Source: Pluralibacter sp.
GTDB lineage: Bacteria > Pseudomonadota > Gammaproteobacteria > Enterobacterales > Enterobacteriaceae
Length of the DNA: 60,376 nucleotides
Direction of reading: 5' to 3'
Assembly (NCBI RefSeq): GCF_019237635.1
Contig: NZ_JAFAGS010000188.1
Coordinates: 1 to 60,376 of the forward strand
Positions within the stretch are counted from its first letter, which is position 1; each line of letters begins with the position of its first letter. The position numbers and the translations under genes were made by a program. Of this stretch, positions 1 to 9,400 are shown in pieces. Under the pieces are notes generated by a model. It had not been told where the DNA came from, did not search any database, and was given only the letters and a program-made list of their open reading frames with translations.

Positions 1-436
<436 letters not shown>

Positions 437-466
437 TACGCCTCTGGCAACAGCGAGCCCAGAAAA

Positions 467-2785
467 ATGAAAAAATTGACCATTGGCCTTATTGGTAATC
501 CAAACTCCGGTAAAACAACGCTTTTTAACCAGTTAACTGGCGCTCGTCAGCGCGTAGGCAACTGGGCGGGCGTCACCGTCGAGCGCAAAGAAGGGCATTT
601 TTCGACCACCGATCATCAGGTCACGCTCGTCGACCTGCCCGGCACCTATTCACTGACGACGATTTCGTCGCAAACGTCGCTGGATGAGCAGATTGCCTGC
701 CACTACATTCTCAGCGGCGACGCCGACCTGCTGATTAACGTCGTCGATGCCTCCAACCTTGAACGTAACCTCTACCTGACGCTACAGCTGCTGGAACTCG
801 GCATTCCCTGCGTGGTGGCGCTGAACATGCTGGATATCGCTGAGAAGCAGCAGGTCCGCATCGATGTTGACGCGCTGTCAGCCCGCCTCGGCTGTCCGGT
901 GATTCCACTGGTCTCCACCCGCGGACGCGGCATTGAAGCGCTGAAAATGGCCCTTGACCGCCATCGCGCCAATAGCGAACTGGAGCGGGTGCACTATTCC
1001 CAACCGCTGCTGCGTGAAGCCGACTGGCTGGCGGAAGAGATCTCGCATGAGATGCCGAAAAAGCAGCGTCGCTGGTTAGGGTTGCAGATGCTCGAAGGCG
1101 ATATTTATAGCCGCGCCTATGCCGGCGACGCCGCGCATAAACTGGGAATAGCCCAGGCGCGTCTGAGCGAAGAGATTGACGACCCGGCGCTGCATATCGC
1201 CGACGCCCGCTATCAGACCATCGCCGCGATTTGCGATGCGGTCAGCAACACGCTGACGGCGGAACCCAGCCGTTTCACCACGGCAATGGACAAAGTCATT
1301 CTCAACCGCTTCCTCGGCCTGCCTGTATTTTTGTTCGTGATGTACCTGATGTTCCTGCTGGCTATCAACATCGGCGGTGCCTTACAACCGATTTTTGACG
1401 CTGGCTCCGTGGCTATCTTTATCCACGGCATCCAGTGGCTCGGGGCAATGCTCCACTTCCCGGATTGGCTGACCAATTTCCTGGCGCAGGGGCTTGGCGG
1501 CGGTATCAATACCGTGCTGCCGTTGGTGCCGCAAATCGGCATGATGTACCTGTTCCTCTCCTTCCTTGAGGACTCCGGCTACATGGCCCGTGCGGCGTTC
1601 GTGATGGACCGCCTGATGCAGTCCCTCGGCCTGCCGGGGAAATCCTTTGTGCCGCTGATTGTCGGCTTCGGCTGTAACGTTCCGTCGGTGATGGGCGCCC
1701 GTACCCTTGACGCCCCGCGCGAACGCCTGATGACCATTATGATGGCGCCGTTTATGTCCTGCGGCGCGCGTCTGGCTATCTTCGCCGTCTTTGCGGCGGC
1801 GTTCTTTGGTCAACAAGGGGCGCTGGCGGTCTTCTCACTGTACGTGCTGGGAATTGTCATGGCGATCCTCACCGGCCTGATGCTCAAACACACCATCATG
1901 CGCGGCGAAGCGTCGCCGTTTGTCATGGAGCTGCCGGTCTACCACGTTCCTCACGTCAAAAGCCTGCTCATTCAGACCTGGCAGCGCCTGAAAGGCTTCG
2001 TCCTGCGCGCCGGTAAAGTCATCGTGATTGTCAGCATCTTCCTCAGCGCGTTGAACAGCTTCACGCTGAGCGGGAAAGCGGCCGATAGCATCAACGATTC
2101 GGCGCTGGCCTCCGTCAGCCGCGTGATTACGCCGCTGTTTAAACCGATTGGCGTGCATGAGGACAACTGGCAGGCGACGGTCGGTCTGTTTACCGGCGCC
2201 ATGGCCAAAGAGGTCGTCGTGGGTACGCTGAACACGCTCTATACCGCCGAAAATATTCAATCCCAGGCTTTCAACCCGGCTGAGTTTAACCTGCTGGATG
2301 AATTAGGCGCCGCCGTAGAAGAAACCTGGCAGAGCCTGAAAAGCACCTTCAGCCTGAGCGTTCTGGCGAACCCTATCGAAGCCAGCAAAGGCGATGGGGA
2401 AATGGAAACTGGCGCAATGGGCGTCATGAGCAGCAAGTTCGGCAACGCGGCGGCAGCCTACAGTTACCTGATTTTCGTACTGCTCTACATTCCCTGCATC
2501 TCGGTGATGGGCGCCATCTCGCGTGAGTCCAGCCGCGGCTGGATGTTCTTCTCCATCCTGTGGGGGCTGAACATCGCCTATTCGCTGGCCACCGTGTTCT
2601 ACCAGACGTCAAGCTTCAGCGAGCACCCGCAGTACAGCACGGTCTGCATTCTGGCGGTTATCCTGTTTAATATCATGGTGCTTGGCCTGCTGCGTCGTGC
2701 GCGCAGCCGGGTTGATGTGAACCTGCTGGCGACGCGTAAAACCGCCAGTAGTTGTTGCGACAGCCCGGCGGGCAACTGCCACTAA
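467..2785 (+). CDS. feoB: Ferrous iron transporter FeoB (GTP-gated Fe2+ permease)
   Basis: 772 residues, the usual enterobacterial length. The N-terminal G domain shows G1 GNPNSGKTT near residue 10, G3 DLPGT and G4 NMLD, followed by the helical GDI-like region. The C-terminal half is an inner-membrane domain of two Gate repeats with many hydrophobic segments and Gly/Cys motifs such as VGFGCNVP and APFMSCGAR. The extreme C-terminus has a Cys pair (SSCCDSPAGNC). It imports Fe2+ across the inner membrane, with GTP hydrolysis controlling transport. Middle gene of feoABC. Confidence 0.97.
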   Translation: MKKLTIGLIGNPNSGKTTLFNQLTGARQRVGNWAGVTVERKEGHFSTTDHQVTLVDLPGTYSLTTISSQTSLDEQIACHYILSGDADLLINVVDASNLERNLYLTLQLLELGIPCVVALNMLDIAEKQQVRIDVDALSARLGCPVIPLVSTRGRGIEALKMALDRHRANSELERVHYSQPLLREADWLAEEISHEMPKKQRRWLGLQMLEGDIYSRAYAGDAAHKLGIAQARLSEEIDDPALHIADARYQTIAAICDAVSNTLTAEPSRFTTAMDKVILNRFLGLPVFLFVMYLMFLLAINIGGALQPIFDAGSVAIFIHGIQWLGAMLHFPDWLTNFLAQGLGGGINTVLPLVPQIGMMYLFLSFLEDSGYMARAAFVMDRLMQSLGLPGKSFVPLIVGFGCNVPSVMGARTLDAPRERLMTIMMAPFMSCGARLAIFAVFAAAFFGQQGALAVFSLYVLGIVMAILTGLMLKHTIMRGEASPFVMELPVYHVPHVKSLLIQTWQRLKGFVLRAGKVIVIVSIFLSALNSFTLSGKAADSINDSALASVSRVITPLFKPIGVHEDNWQATVGLFTGAMAKEVVVGTLNTLYTAENIQSQAFNPAEFNLLDELGAAVEETWQSLKSTFSLSVLANPIEASKGDGEMETGAMGVMSSKFGNAAAAYSYLIFVLLYIPCISVMGAISRESSRGWMFFSILWGLNIAYSLATVFYQTSSFSEHPQYSTVCILAVILFNIMVLGLLRRARSRVDVNLLATRKTASSCCDSPAGNCH

Positions 2786-2794
2786 GGAGAGACA

Positions 2795-3031
2795 ATGGCG
2801 TCGTTAATCGAACTGCGGGATATGCTGGCGTTACAGGGACGGATGAACGCCCAGCAACTCAGCCGCGCGCTGCACACGCCACAACCGATGGTCGACGCCA
2901 TGCTCGCCCGTCTGGAAGCGATGGGAAAAGCGCGCCGCGTTCAGGATGATGCCGGGAATTGTCTTTCAGGAAGCTGCCGTAACTGCCCTGAGGGCAAGGT
3001 CTGCCAACCAGAGTGGTGGATGCTGCAGTAA
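2795..3031 (+). CDS. feoC: FeoC, winged-helix [Fe-S]-type regulator of Feo
   Basis: 78-residue protein with an N-terminal winged-helix ([20 protein letters not shown]) and a C-terminal four-Cys loop ([15 protein letters not shown]). Klebsiella FeoC binds an iron-sulfur cluster through this loop and protects FeoB from FtsH proteolysis. An AAGGAGAG Shine-Dalgarno precedes the ATG. It starts 9 bases after feoB stops and ends the operon at the hairpin at 3041-3068. Confidence 0.93.
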   Translation: MASLIELRDMLALQGRMNAQQLSRALHTPQPMVDAMLARLEAMGKARRVQDDAGNCLSGSCRNCPEGKVCQPEWWMLQ

Positions 3032-3040
3032 AGCGGAAAG

Positions 3041-3068
3041 AAAAAGCGGGTTCTGCACCCGCTTTTTT
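3041..3068. terminator. Bidirectional intrinsic terminator, feoC / DUF1471 gene
   Basis: AAAAAGCGGGT-tctgc-ACCCGCTTTTTT is a GC hairpin with T tracts on both strands. It lies between convergent feoC (+) and the small secreted-protein gene (-) and should end both transcripts. Confidence 0.85.
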
Positions 3069-3069
3069 A

Positions 3070-3339
3070 TTATTTGTAGACGTCCGCGTTAGCGTGAACG
3101 GTTTTCTCGTTCTTCTCGCCAGCAATCACCACAAAATACTTACCGCCCATTTCATCGGCTTTTTTCGACAGATCTTGTCTTGCATCCATCGGGGATGTGG
3201 TTTTAGAGGTGGTGATAGAACCCAACTTAGTCAGATGCATTTTCGCTACATCTTCTTTAGTAATTTCTTTCGCGGCAAACGCGCCGAAAGAGACAGAACC
3301 CATCACCAGTGCTGTAACAATACCCTTAACCAGTTTCAT
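3070..3339 (-). CDS. Small periplasmic DUF1471 (YdgH/BhsA/McbA-like) protein
   Basis: 89 residues with a clear Sec signal peptide (MKLVKGIVTALVMGSVSFGA, predicted cleavage after AFA near residue 22). The mature ~67-residue domain with the pattern KLGSITTS...A.K.ADEMGGKYFVV resembles the DUF1471 fold of YhcN, BhsA, McbA and YahO. Family members are stress-induced envelope proteins linked to biofilm, acid or peroxide responses; the exact role here is unknown. E. coli K-12 has a different gene (yhgA) between feoC and bioH, so this is a lineage-specific occupant. It has its own upstream region (3340-3468) and is probably monocistronic. Confidence 0.8.
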   Translation of the reverse strand: MKLVKGIVTALVMGSVSFGAFAAKEITKEDVAKMHLTKLGSITTSKTTSPMDARQDLSKKADEMGGKYFVVIAGEKNEKTVHANADVYK

Positions 3340-3468
3340 AGCCTAACTCTCCATAGATTTATAGCGGTCATGTGAAACATGATGAATAACGTTAACCCGA
3401 GCGGTAACCCTAACATCGTCCTAAGTATTGTTCTGGTATGTCACTTTCGCCAGTCCGTGACAAAAAAA

Positions 3469-4242
3469 TCAGCTTAACCGCGAGGTTAGCGTCAACAGCG
3501 TCTCGCAGAACTGCCGGGGATGAGAGATAAAGGGCGCATGTGCCGCTTTCTCTATGATGATCGACTCGCTTTGCGGCCAGGCCGTATCGAGCAGCCCGGC
3601 AATCTTGCGCGGCACCAGCCCGTCGAGCGCGCCGTACAGACGCAGGAAAGGCAATTGCAGTGTTGCCAGCGCATCGCGCAGGTCGACGGTTTTGAGGATC
3701 TCCAGCCCCCCGTTCAGCACCCCTGTCGGCGGCATCGGCAGCGACAGTACAGCGCTTTTCAGCTTCCGCGCATCCTGTCGCGCGCTCTCTGTTCCCAGCG
3801 TCTGTAGCGCCAGAAACCGCTCGACGGTACGCTGGAAATCCTCGCTTAACTGCTGCTGGAAACCGCTCAGGACGTCCGGTTTGATGCCAGGCCAGTCCTG
3901 ATGCGCGCTAAAGCACGGCGATGACGCTACCGTCACCAGCGCCTGGACCCGCTGCGGCGCATCCAGCGCGATACGGCTGGCGACCAGGCCGCCAAGACTC
4001 CAGCCAAGCCAAATCGCGCGCTCCGGCGCCTGGGCCAGCACCCGATCCGCCATCTCGTTTAACGACAGCGCGCCGAACCCCTGGCTGCGCCCATAGCCGG
4101 GCAGGTCGACCAGGTGCAGCGTAAAATGCGTACTCAGTTCCGGCGTAATGCAATCCCATACCTGTGCATTCAGCCCCCATCCGTGCAGCAGCACAAGATG
4201 GCAATCTCCTTCGCCTGTGGTTTGCCACCAGATGTTGTTCAT
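3469..4242 (-). CDS. bioH: Pimeloyl-[acyl-carrier protein] methyl ester esterase
   Basis: 257-residue alpha/beta hydrolase. The nucleophile elbow GWSLGG places catalytic Ser at 82; the oxyanion motif HGWG is near residue 20; the C-terminal KAAHAPF supplies His, and the Asp lies in LYGALDG. BioH removes the methyl group from pimeloyl-ACP methyl ester, ending the pimelate branch of biotin synthesis. It is divergent from gntX across about 40 bases and, as in other enterics, unlinked to the main bio operon. Confidence 0.95.
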   Translation of the reverse strand: MNNIWWQTTGEGDCHLVLLHGWGLNAQVWDCITPELSTHFTLHLVDLPGYGRSQGFGALSLNEMADRVLAQAPERAIWLGWSLGGLVASRIALDAPQRVQALVTVASSPCFSAHQDWPGIKPDVLSGFQQQLSEDFQRTVERFLALQTLGTESARQDARKLKSAVLSLPMPPTGVLNGGLEILKTVDLRDALATLQLPFLRLYGALDGLVPRKIAGLLDTAWPQSESIIIEKAAHAPFISHPRQFCETLLTLTSRLS

Positions 4243-4283
4243 CAGTTATTGTTCTCATTCACTATTTTTCAGGGAGAGAGGAT

Positions 4284-4958
4284 ATGCTAACAGCCCACGG
4301 CTTATGCTGGCTATGCCAAATGCCGCTGGCGATGGCGCGCTGGGGCGTGTGTTCATTCTGTACCCGCGTCTTATGCCGCTCGCGCCCGCGCTGCCCACAG
4401 TGCGGGTTAGCCGCCGCCCATCCCCACCTGCCCTGCGGGCGCTGCCTGCAAAAACCGCCGCCGTGGCAGCGTCTGGTGGCGGTAAATGACTACGCCGCCC
4501 CCTTAAGTTCGCTGGTTGCGCAGTTTAAATTCAGCGCCAGACCGGAGCTTGCCGTCGCGCTTGCCCGTCTTCTCCTGCTGCAGGTAAAAGCGCATCCCGC
4601 GATAACCCGCCCCAGCCTGCTGGTGTCGGTTCCCCTGTGGCAGCCGCGACGCTGGCGGCGCGGCTACAACCAGAGCGACCTGCTCTGCCGCCCGCTGTCG
4701 CGCTGGCTGGGGTGTCGTTATACCGACGAGGCGCTACAGCGAATACGTCCTACCGCAACCCAGCATCAGCTCTCCGCCAGGTTGCGCAAACAGAATCTTA
4801 AAAATGCCTTTCGTCTTGATATTCCGGTCGCGGGACACCATATCGCCATTGTGGACGATGTCGTCACAACGGGCGCTACCGTGTCGGAGATATCCCGCCT
4901 GCTTTTGCAAAGCGGGGCGGCGTCAGTTCAGGTATGGTGCCTGTGTCGCACCTTGTAG
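4284..4958 (+). CDS. gntX: ComF/GntX-family phosphoribosyltransferase-like protein
   Basis: 224 residues. The N-terminal zinc-ribbon region has CWLC, CSFC, CPQC and CGRC pairs. The C-terminal PRTase fold carries the PRPP-binding signature IAIVDDVVTTGATVSE. The ATG at 4284 follows AGGGAGAGG and gives the family N-terminus (MLTAHGLCWLC); a reading frame that opens at 4164 runs into bioH and is rejected. E. coli GntX (YhgH) was linked to gluconate growth, and ComF relatives to DNA uptake and use; the biochemical role is unsettled. Confidence 0.88.
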   Translation: MLTAHGLCWLCQMPLAMARWGVCSFCTRVLCRSRPRCPQCGLAAAHPHLPCGRCLQKPPPWQRLVAVNDYAAPLSSLVAQFKFSARPELAVALARLLLLQVKAHPAITRPSLLVSVPLWQPRRWRRGYNQSDLLCRPLSRWLGCRYTDEALQRIRPTATQHQLSARLRKQNLKNAFRLDIPVAGHHIAIVDDVVTTGATVSEISRLLLQSGAASVQVWCLCRTL

Positions 4959-5016
4959 ACCCCCGGTAATGGGCGTATTATAACCCAGTAAAATAGTCAA
5001 CTATTAGGCCAACGCT

Positions 5017-5592
5017 ATGATCCGTATTTCCGATGCTGCACAAGCGCACTTTGCCAAACTGCTGGCCAATCAGGAAGAAGGGACACAAATCCGCGTATTT
5101 GTGATTAACCCGGGCACCCCGAATGCTGAGTGCGGCGTATCCTATTGCCCGCCGGATGCGGTGGAAGCCACCGATACTGCGATGGAGTTTGAACAGCTTA
5201 CCGCCTATGTCGATGAGTTAAGCGCTCCGTATCTGGAAGATGCCGAAATTGATTTTGTGACCGACCAGTTGGGTTCCCAGCTGACGCTGAAAGCGCCGAA
5301 CGCCAAAATGCGTAAGGTTTCCGACGATGCCCCGCTGATGGAGCGCGTGGAATACATGCTGCAGTCGCAAATCAACCCGCAGCTGGCAGGTCACGGCGGC
5401 CGGGTGTCGCTGATGGAAATCACCGACGAAGGTTATGCCATTCTGCAGTTTGGCGGCGGCTGCAACGGTTGCTCGATGGTTGACGTCACGCTCAAAGAAG
5501 GGATTGAAAAGCAACTGCTGAACGAATTCCCCGAGCTGAAAGGCGTGCGCGATCTGACTGAACATCAGCGCGGCGAGCACTCCTACTACTAA
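5017..5592 (+). CDS. nfuA: Fe/S biogenesis protein NfuA
   Basis: 191 residues, identical in length to E. coli NfuA. An N-terminal degenerate A-type (IscA-like) domain is followed by a C-terminal Nfu domain with [15 protein letters not shown], giving cluster ligands Cys149 and Cys152. NfuA carries a [4Fe-4S] cluster and delivers it to client enzymes under oxidative stress or iron starvation. A GC hairpin (5610-5638) follows the stop codon. Confidence 0.96.
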   Translation: MIRISDAAQAHFAKLLANQEEGTQIRVFVINPGTPNAECGVSYCPPDAVEATDTAMEFEQLTAYVDELSAPYLEDAEIDFVTDQLGSQLTLKAPNAKMRKVSDDAPLMERVEYMLQSQINPQLAGHGGRVSLMEITDEGYAILQFGGGCNGCSMVDVTLKEGIEKQLLNEFPELKGVRDLTEHQRGEHSYY

Positions 5593-5609
5593 GTTTTCCC
5601 GACGTTCCC

Positions 5610-5638
5610 GGCGGCGTTCTGCCCGTCGGGACGCCGCC
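5610..5638 (+). terminator. Hairpin after nfuA
   Basis: GGCGGCGT and ACGCCGCC arms enclose a 13-base loop just after nfuA. The downstream T run is weak (CCCCCTCTTTCC), so it may be an imperfect terminator. Confidence 0.5.
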
Positions 5639-5721
5639 TGCCCCCTCTTTCCTCGTCAGACTACTTCCACGCAATAACTTGACCTGCGTCCCATAATGAA
5701 CATTTTGCCGTCTCAGGTGAT

Positions 5722-5910
5722 TTTCAAACACCGAATGTTACCCGTATCATTCATGGCAAGTACTGTTACAAGAAAAATAACCAACTATCTTTTGGGGATG
5801 GAAGGAAAACTGAAGCGGTGCCTGATTTACTTAATTACCCGGATTCAGCATTTGGACGTTGTTGCTGAAATATTAACGTTACCCATAACAAAACAAAGGC
5901 CAGGTTAATC
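5722..5910 (+). promoter_or_regulatory. gntT: gntT promoter with two GntR operators
   Basis: The 318-base gap between nfuA and gntT carries the gntT promoter. Operator 1, ATGTTACCCGTATCAT (5735-5750), overlaps a likely -10 (TATCAT, 5745-5750) with -35 TTCAAA at 5723-5728. Operator 2, ACGTTACCCATAACAA (5876-5891), lies about 125 bases downstream, close to the start codon. This two-operator layout matches the known GntR control of E. coli gntT, where gluconate relieves repression. I see no gene in the gap. Confidence 0.8.
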
Positions 5911-7227
5911 ATGCCATTAGTCATCGTCGCTGTCGGTGTCGTCTTGTTATTACTGTTGATGATCCGCTTCAAATTGAACGGATTTATCGCGCTGGTGCTG
6001 GTGGCGCTTGCCGTCGGCTTAATGCAAGGTATGCCGCTGGCTAAAGTTATCGTTTCCATCAAAAACGGCGTAGGCGGAACCCTCGGCAGCCTTGCGCTTA
6101 TCATGGGCTTCGGCGCCATGTTAGGTAAAATGCTGGCAGACTGCGGCGGCGCTCAGCGCATCGCCACGACGCTTATCGCGAAGTTTGGTAAAAAGCACAT
6201 CCAGTGGGCGGTGGTATTAACCGGTTTCACCGTAGGCTTCGCGCTGTTCTATGAAGTAGGCTTCGTACTGATGCTGCCGCTGGTGTTCACCATCGCCGCC
6301 GCGGCGAATATCCCGCTGTTGTACGTCGGCATACCGATGGCCGCTGCGCTCTCCGTGACCCACGGCTTCCTGCCGCCGCACCCGGGCCCGACCGCTATCG
6401 CAACCATCTTCCATGCCGATATGGGTAAAACCCTGCTGTTCGGCACCATCCTTGCGATCCCGACCGTTATTCTGGCAGGTCCGGTCTATGCGCGTTTCCT
6501 GAAAGGCATCGACAAGCCGATCCCGGAAGGTCTGTACAGCGCGAAAACCTTTACTGAAGCAGAGATGCCGGGCTTTGGCGTCAGCGTCTGGACCTCTCTG
6601 GTGCCGGTTATCCTGATGGCGATGCGCGCGGTTGCGGAGATGATCCTGCCGAAAGGTCACCCGTTCCTGTCCGTTGCCGAGTTCCTGGGCGACCCGGTCA
6701 TGGCGACGCTGATTGCCGTCCTGATTGCGATGTTCACCTTTGGCCTCAACCGTGGCCGCTCAATGGATCAGATCAACGATACCCTGACCTCATCCATTAA
6801 AATCATCGCCATGATGCTGTTGATCATCGGCGGCGGCGGCGCGTTCAAGCAGGTACTGGTCGACAGCGGCGTGGATAAATACATCGCCTCTATGATGCAT
6901 GACACCAATATCTCGCCAATCCTGATGGCCTGGTCTATTGCCGCCGTACTGCGTATCGCGCTGGGTTCAGCCACCGTCGCGGCAATTACCGCTGGCGGCA
7001 TCGTCGCCCCGCTTATCGCCACTACCGGCGTGAGCCCGGAGCTGATGGTTATCGCAGTCGGTTCTGGTAGCGTGATTTTCTCTCACGTCAACGACCCGGG
7101 TTTCTGGCTGTTCAAAGAGTACTTTAACCTGACTATCGGCGAGACCATTAAGTCCTGGTCGATGCTGGAAACCATCATCTCGGTATGCGGCCTGGTGGGT
7201 TGTCTGCTGCTGAATATGGCTATCTGA
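5911..7227 (+). CDS. gntT: High-affinity gluconate:H+ symporter
   Basis: 438 residues, the length of E. coli GntT, a polytopic GntP-family inner-membrane permease. Hydrophobic segments span the protein, with the conserved loop HGFLPPHPGPTAIA around residue 150 and GSGSVIFSHVNDPGFWLF near the C-terminus. It imports gluconate for GntK and the Entner-Doudoroff or pentose phosphate routes. The two GntR operators upstream tie it to gntK and gntR at 30-31.5 kb. No GntU homologue is seen in the window, so GntT may be the main gluconate importer among these genes. Confidence 0.93.
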   Translation: MPLVIVAVGVVLLLLLMIRFKLNGFIALVLVALAVGLMQGMPLAKVIVSIKNGVGGTLGSLALIMGFGAMLGKMLADCGGAQRIATTLIAKFGKKHIQWAVVLTGFTVGFALFYEVGFVLMLPLVFTIAAAANIPLLYVGIPMAAALSVTHGFLPPHPGPTAIATIFHADMGKTLLFGTILAIPTVILAGPVYARFLKGIDKPIPEGLYSAKTFTEAEMPGFGVSVWTSLVPVILMAMRAVAEMILPKGHPFLSVAEFLGDPVMATLIAVLIAMFTFGLNRGRSMDQINDTLTSSIKIIAMMLLIIGGGGAFKQVLVDSGVDKYIASMMHDTNISPILMAWSIAAVLRIALGSATVAAITAGGIVAPLIATTGVSPELMVIAVGSGSVIFSHVNDPGFWLFKEYFNLTIGETIKSWSMLETIISVCGLVGCLLLNMAI

Positions 7228-7230
7228 TGT

Positions 7231-7264
7231 AAAAAAGCCGGGTGGCGGCTTCGCCTCACCCGGC
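7231..7264 (-). terminator. malPQ terminator built from a REP-like palindrome
   Basis: GCCGGGTGGCGGCTTCGCCTCACCCGGC (7237-7264) forms a hairpin; read on the minus strand it is followed by six T, so it should end malPQ. The stem resembles enterobacterial REP (PU) units. A second hairpin of CCCTCTCCC and GAGAGGG follows at about 7277-7298. Confidence 0.7.
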
Positions 7265-7303
7265 CTGTGCTCCATACCCTCTCCCTTATGTGAGAGGGAA
7301 AAA

Positions 7304-9391
7304 TTACCGCTTCTTACCCGCCGCCTTTCTGCGTTTATCCAGATCCTTAATCAGCTTGTTTACCTGGTCATCGGCAAACATCGCCTCCAGCGAGGTTGAG
7401 AGCTTACGACGCCAGTTCGGGTACTGATCGCTGGTGCCGGGAATGTTCACCGGTTCCGGCATCTCCAGCCAGTCTTCCGGTTGCAACCCCAGCAGGGCGC
7501 TGTTGCTGTCGGCGATATAGCGCTGCATCCCGCGGTTAAGCGTGGCGGTCATTCTCATCAACGAGGCCTTATGTCCGGCGCGTTTCGGCAGGCAGCCGTG
7601 TTTGTGCAGAGCGTTCAAAAGCCCCTGCTTCGCCTGTTCGCGGTCCTGATACAACCCGCGCAGCACGACCTCGTCCGGATACAACCCCAGCGTTTTGCCA
7701 AGCGTCAGATCGCCGCTCTCCCAGTAGCCGCGAAGCGTCGGCAGGTCATGGGTGGTGGCGACCGCCATCGACTGTTCCGGATATGCCTTCGGCGCCCGGA
7801 AAGTCTTCCTGACGTCGCTTTCGAAATACAGCACCTTGTAGGAATAGACGCCGCTCTTACGCAGCTTACCGACGATCTCTACCGGCACGGTGCCCAAATC
7901 TTCACCGATCACCATGCACTGATGGCGTTTACTCTCCAGCGCGAGGATAGACAGCAGCGCATCGACCGGGTACTGCACATACGCCCCGTGGTCTGCCGTT
8001 TCGCCGTAGGGGATCCACCATAGTCGCAGCACCGACATAACATGGTCGATACGCAGCGCTCCGCAGTTTTGCATATTGGCGCGCAGCAGGTCGATAAACG
8101 GTTCGTAGGCTCTGGCGACAATCACGTGCGGGTCCATCGGCGGCAGCCCCCAGTTTTGCCCCAGCGGACCGAGAATATCCGGCGGCGCGCCGACAGACGC
8201 TTTCAGGCAGTACAGCTCCCGGTCGCACCAGGTCTCCGAACCGCCTTCCGCCACGCCGACCGCAAGGTCGCGGTACAAACCGATGGGCATGTCATGCCGC
8301 TGGCTCTCCTGCCAGCAGGCAGCAAACTGGCTCCAGGCCAGCCACTGCAGCCAGAGGAAGAAATCCACCTCGTCGGCGTGCTGTTCGCAAAACGCGCGCA
8401 CCTGCGGGCTGGTAATGTCCTGCAACGCCTTCGGCCATACCGGCCATCCCCAACGCAGCGGATCGAGCTTCACCTGCTGGGCGTGCAGGGCATCAAACGC
8501 CGCCTGCCAGTACAGGCTCTCGCCCTCTTGCGCCACAAAGCGGCGAAATTCAGCCATCGGCTCATCATCACGCGCGGAGAATGTCTGCCACGCCATGCGC
8601 AGCGCCGTCATCTTAAGTCGGGTCACCGCGGTATAATCAACTTGCTTTGCCTCCCGCGCAGCGCGCAGCGCCTGCTGCGTGGCGGGAAGCTGCCACCACG
8701 CCTGCGCGGCACGGCTGGCGTGAAAATCGTCAACGGCGTTGACGTCGATGTAGATAACATTCAGCCAACGTCGGGAGGAGGGGCTATAGGGGCTGGCGCT
8801 TTCCGGGTTCGCCGGGTAAAGCGCATGGATGGGGTTCAGGCCGATAAAAGCGCCGCCGCGACGGGCAATCTCCGGCAGCATTACCTTCAGATCGCCGAAA
8901 TCACCGATGCCCCAGTTCTGTTCCGAACGCAGGGTATACAGCTGCACGCAACTGCCCCACAGCTTCTCTCCCTGTTTTAAAGCCTGCGGCTCATAGCAGC
9001 GTTCCGGCGCGACGATGACCCGGCAGTGCCAGCGATGCTCGTCCTGGGTCAACGTCAGGGAGTGATAGCCTTCCGGCAGGCGAGTCGGCAGGTGTAGCGC
9101 CTTCCCACCGCTGGCGTGCCCCTGATGCCGCACGCCCTCTTCGGTGGTCAGCAGCCACGGGTATTCGCCGCGCCCTTCTACCGCCAGCGTCATCTTTTTC
9201 CCGTGCGTGAACACCATGACGTTGGGCACTGGCGTGACCGCCGCCGGGACGCCCCGGGCGGCGGGATGCATGGCGTCGAGCAAGCGCCGTTTGGTGTCGG
9301 CACCAATGGACTGCGGTTTGCCGTGGGCATTGATATAGTTCGGGCTAATGCCCGCCGCCAGCGCGGCATTATCCAGACGTTTGCTCTCCAT
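7304..9391 (-). CDS. malQ: 4-alpha-glucanotransferase (amylomaltase)
   Basis: 695-residue GH77 enzyme, one longer than E. coli MalQ. Conserved blocks include QLYTLRSEQNWGIGDFGDL, ALRIDHVMS (nucleophile Asp), MVIGEDLGTVP (general acid Glu) and ATTHDLPTLRGYW. It disproportionates maltodextrins in the cytoplasm, releasing glucose and longer chains for MalP. malQ lies 9 bases after malP in one MalT-activated operon and ends at the hairpin at 7231-7264. Confidence 0.96.
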   Translation of the reverse strand: MESKRLDNAALAAGISPNYINAHGKPQSIGADTKRRLLDAMHPAARGVPAAVTPVPNVMVFTHGKKMTLAVEGRGEYPWLLTTEEGVRHQGHASGGKALHLPTRLPEGYHSLTLTQDEHRWHCRVIVAPERCYEPQALKQGEKLWGSCVQLYTLRSEQNWGIGDFGDLKVMLPEIARRGGAFIGLNPIHALYPANPESASPYSPSSRRWLNVIYIDVNAVDDFHASRAAQAWWQLPATQQALRAAREAKQVDYTAVTRLKMTALRMAWQTFSARDDEPMAEFRRFVAQEGESLYWQAAFDALHAQQVKLDPLRWGWPVWPKALQDITSPQVRAFCEQHADEVDFFLWLQWLAWSQFAACWQESQRHDMPIGLYRDLAVGVAEGGSETWCDRELYCLKASVGAPPDILGPLGQNWGLPPMDPHVIVARAYEPFIDLLRANMQNCGALRIDHVMSVLRLWWIPYGETADHGAYVQYPVDALLSILALESKRHQCMVIGEDLGTVPVEIVGKLRKSGVYSYKVLYFESDVRKTFRAPKAYPEQSMAVATTHDLPTLRGYWESGDLTLGKTLGLYPDEVVLRGLYQDREQAKQGLLNALHKHGCLPKRAGHKASLMRMTATLNRGMQRYIADSNSALLGLQPEDWLEMPEPVNIPGTSDQYPNWRRKLSTSLEAMFADDQVNKLIKDLDKRRKAAGKKR

Positions 9392-9400
9392 AGCGCTTCC

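Noticed and set aside
5696-5908. 70-codon frame in the gntT leader
   Set aside because: It spans the GntR operators and promoter; codon use does not look coding.
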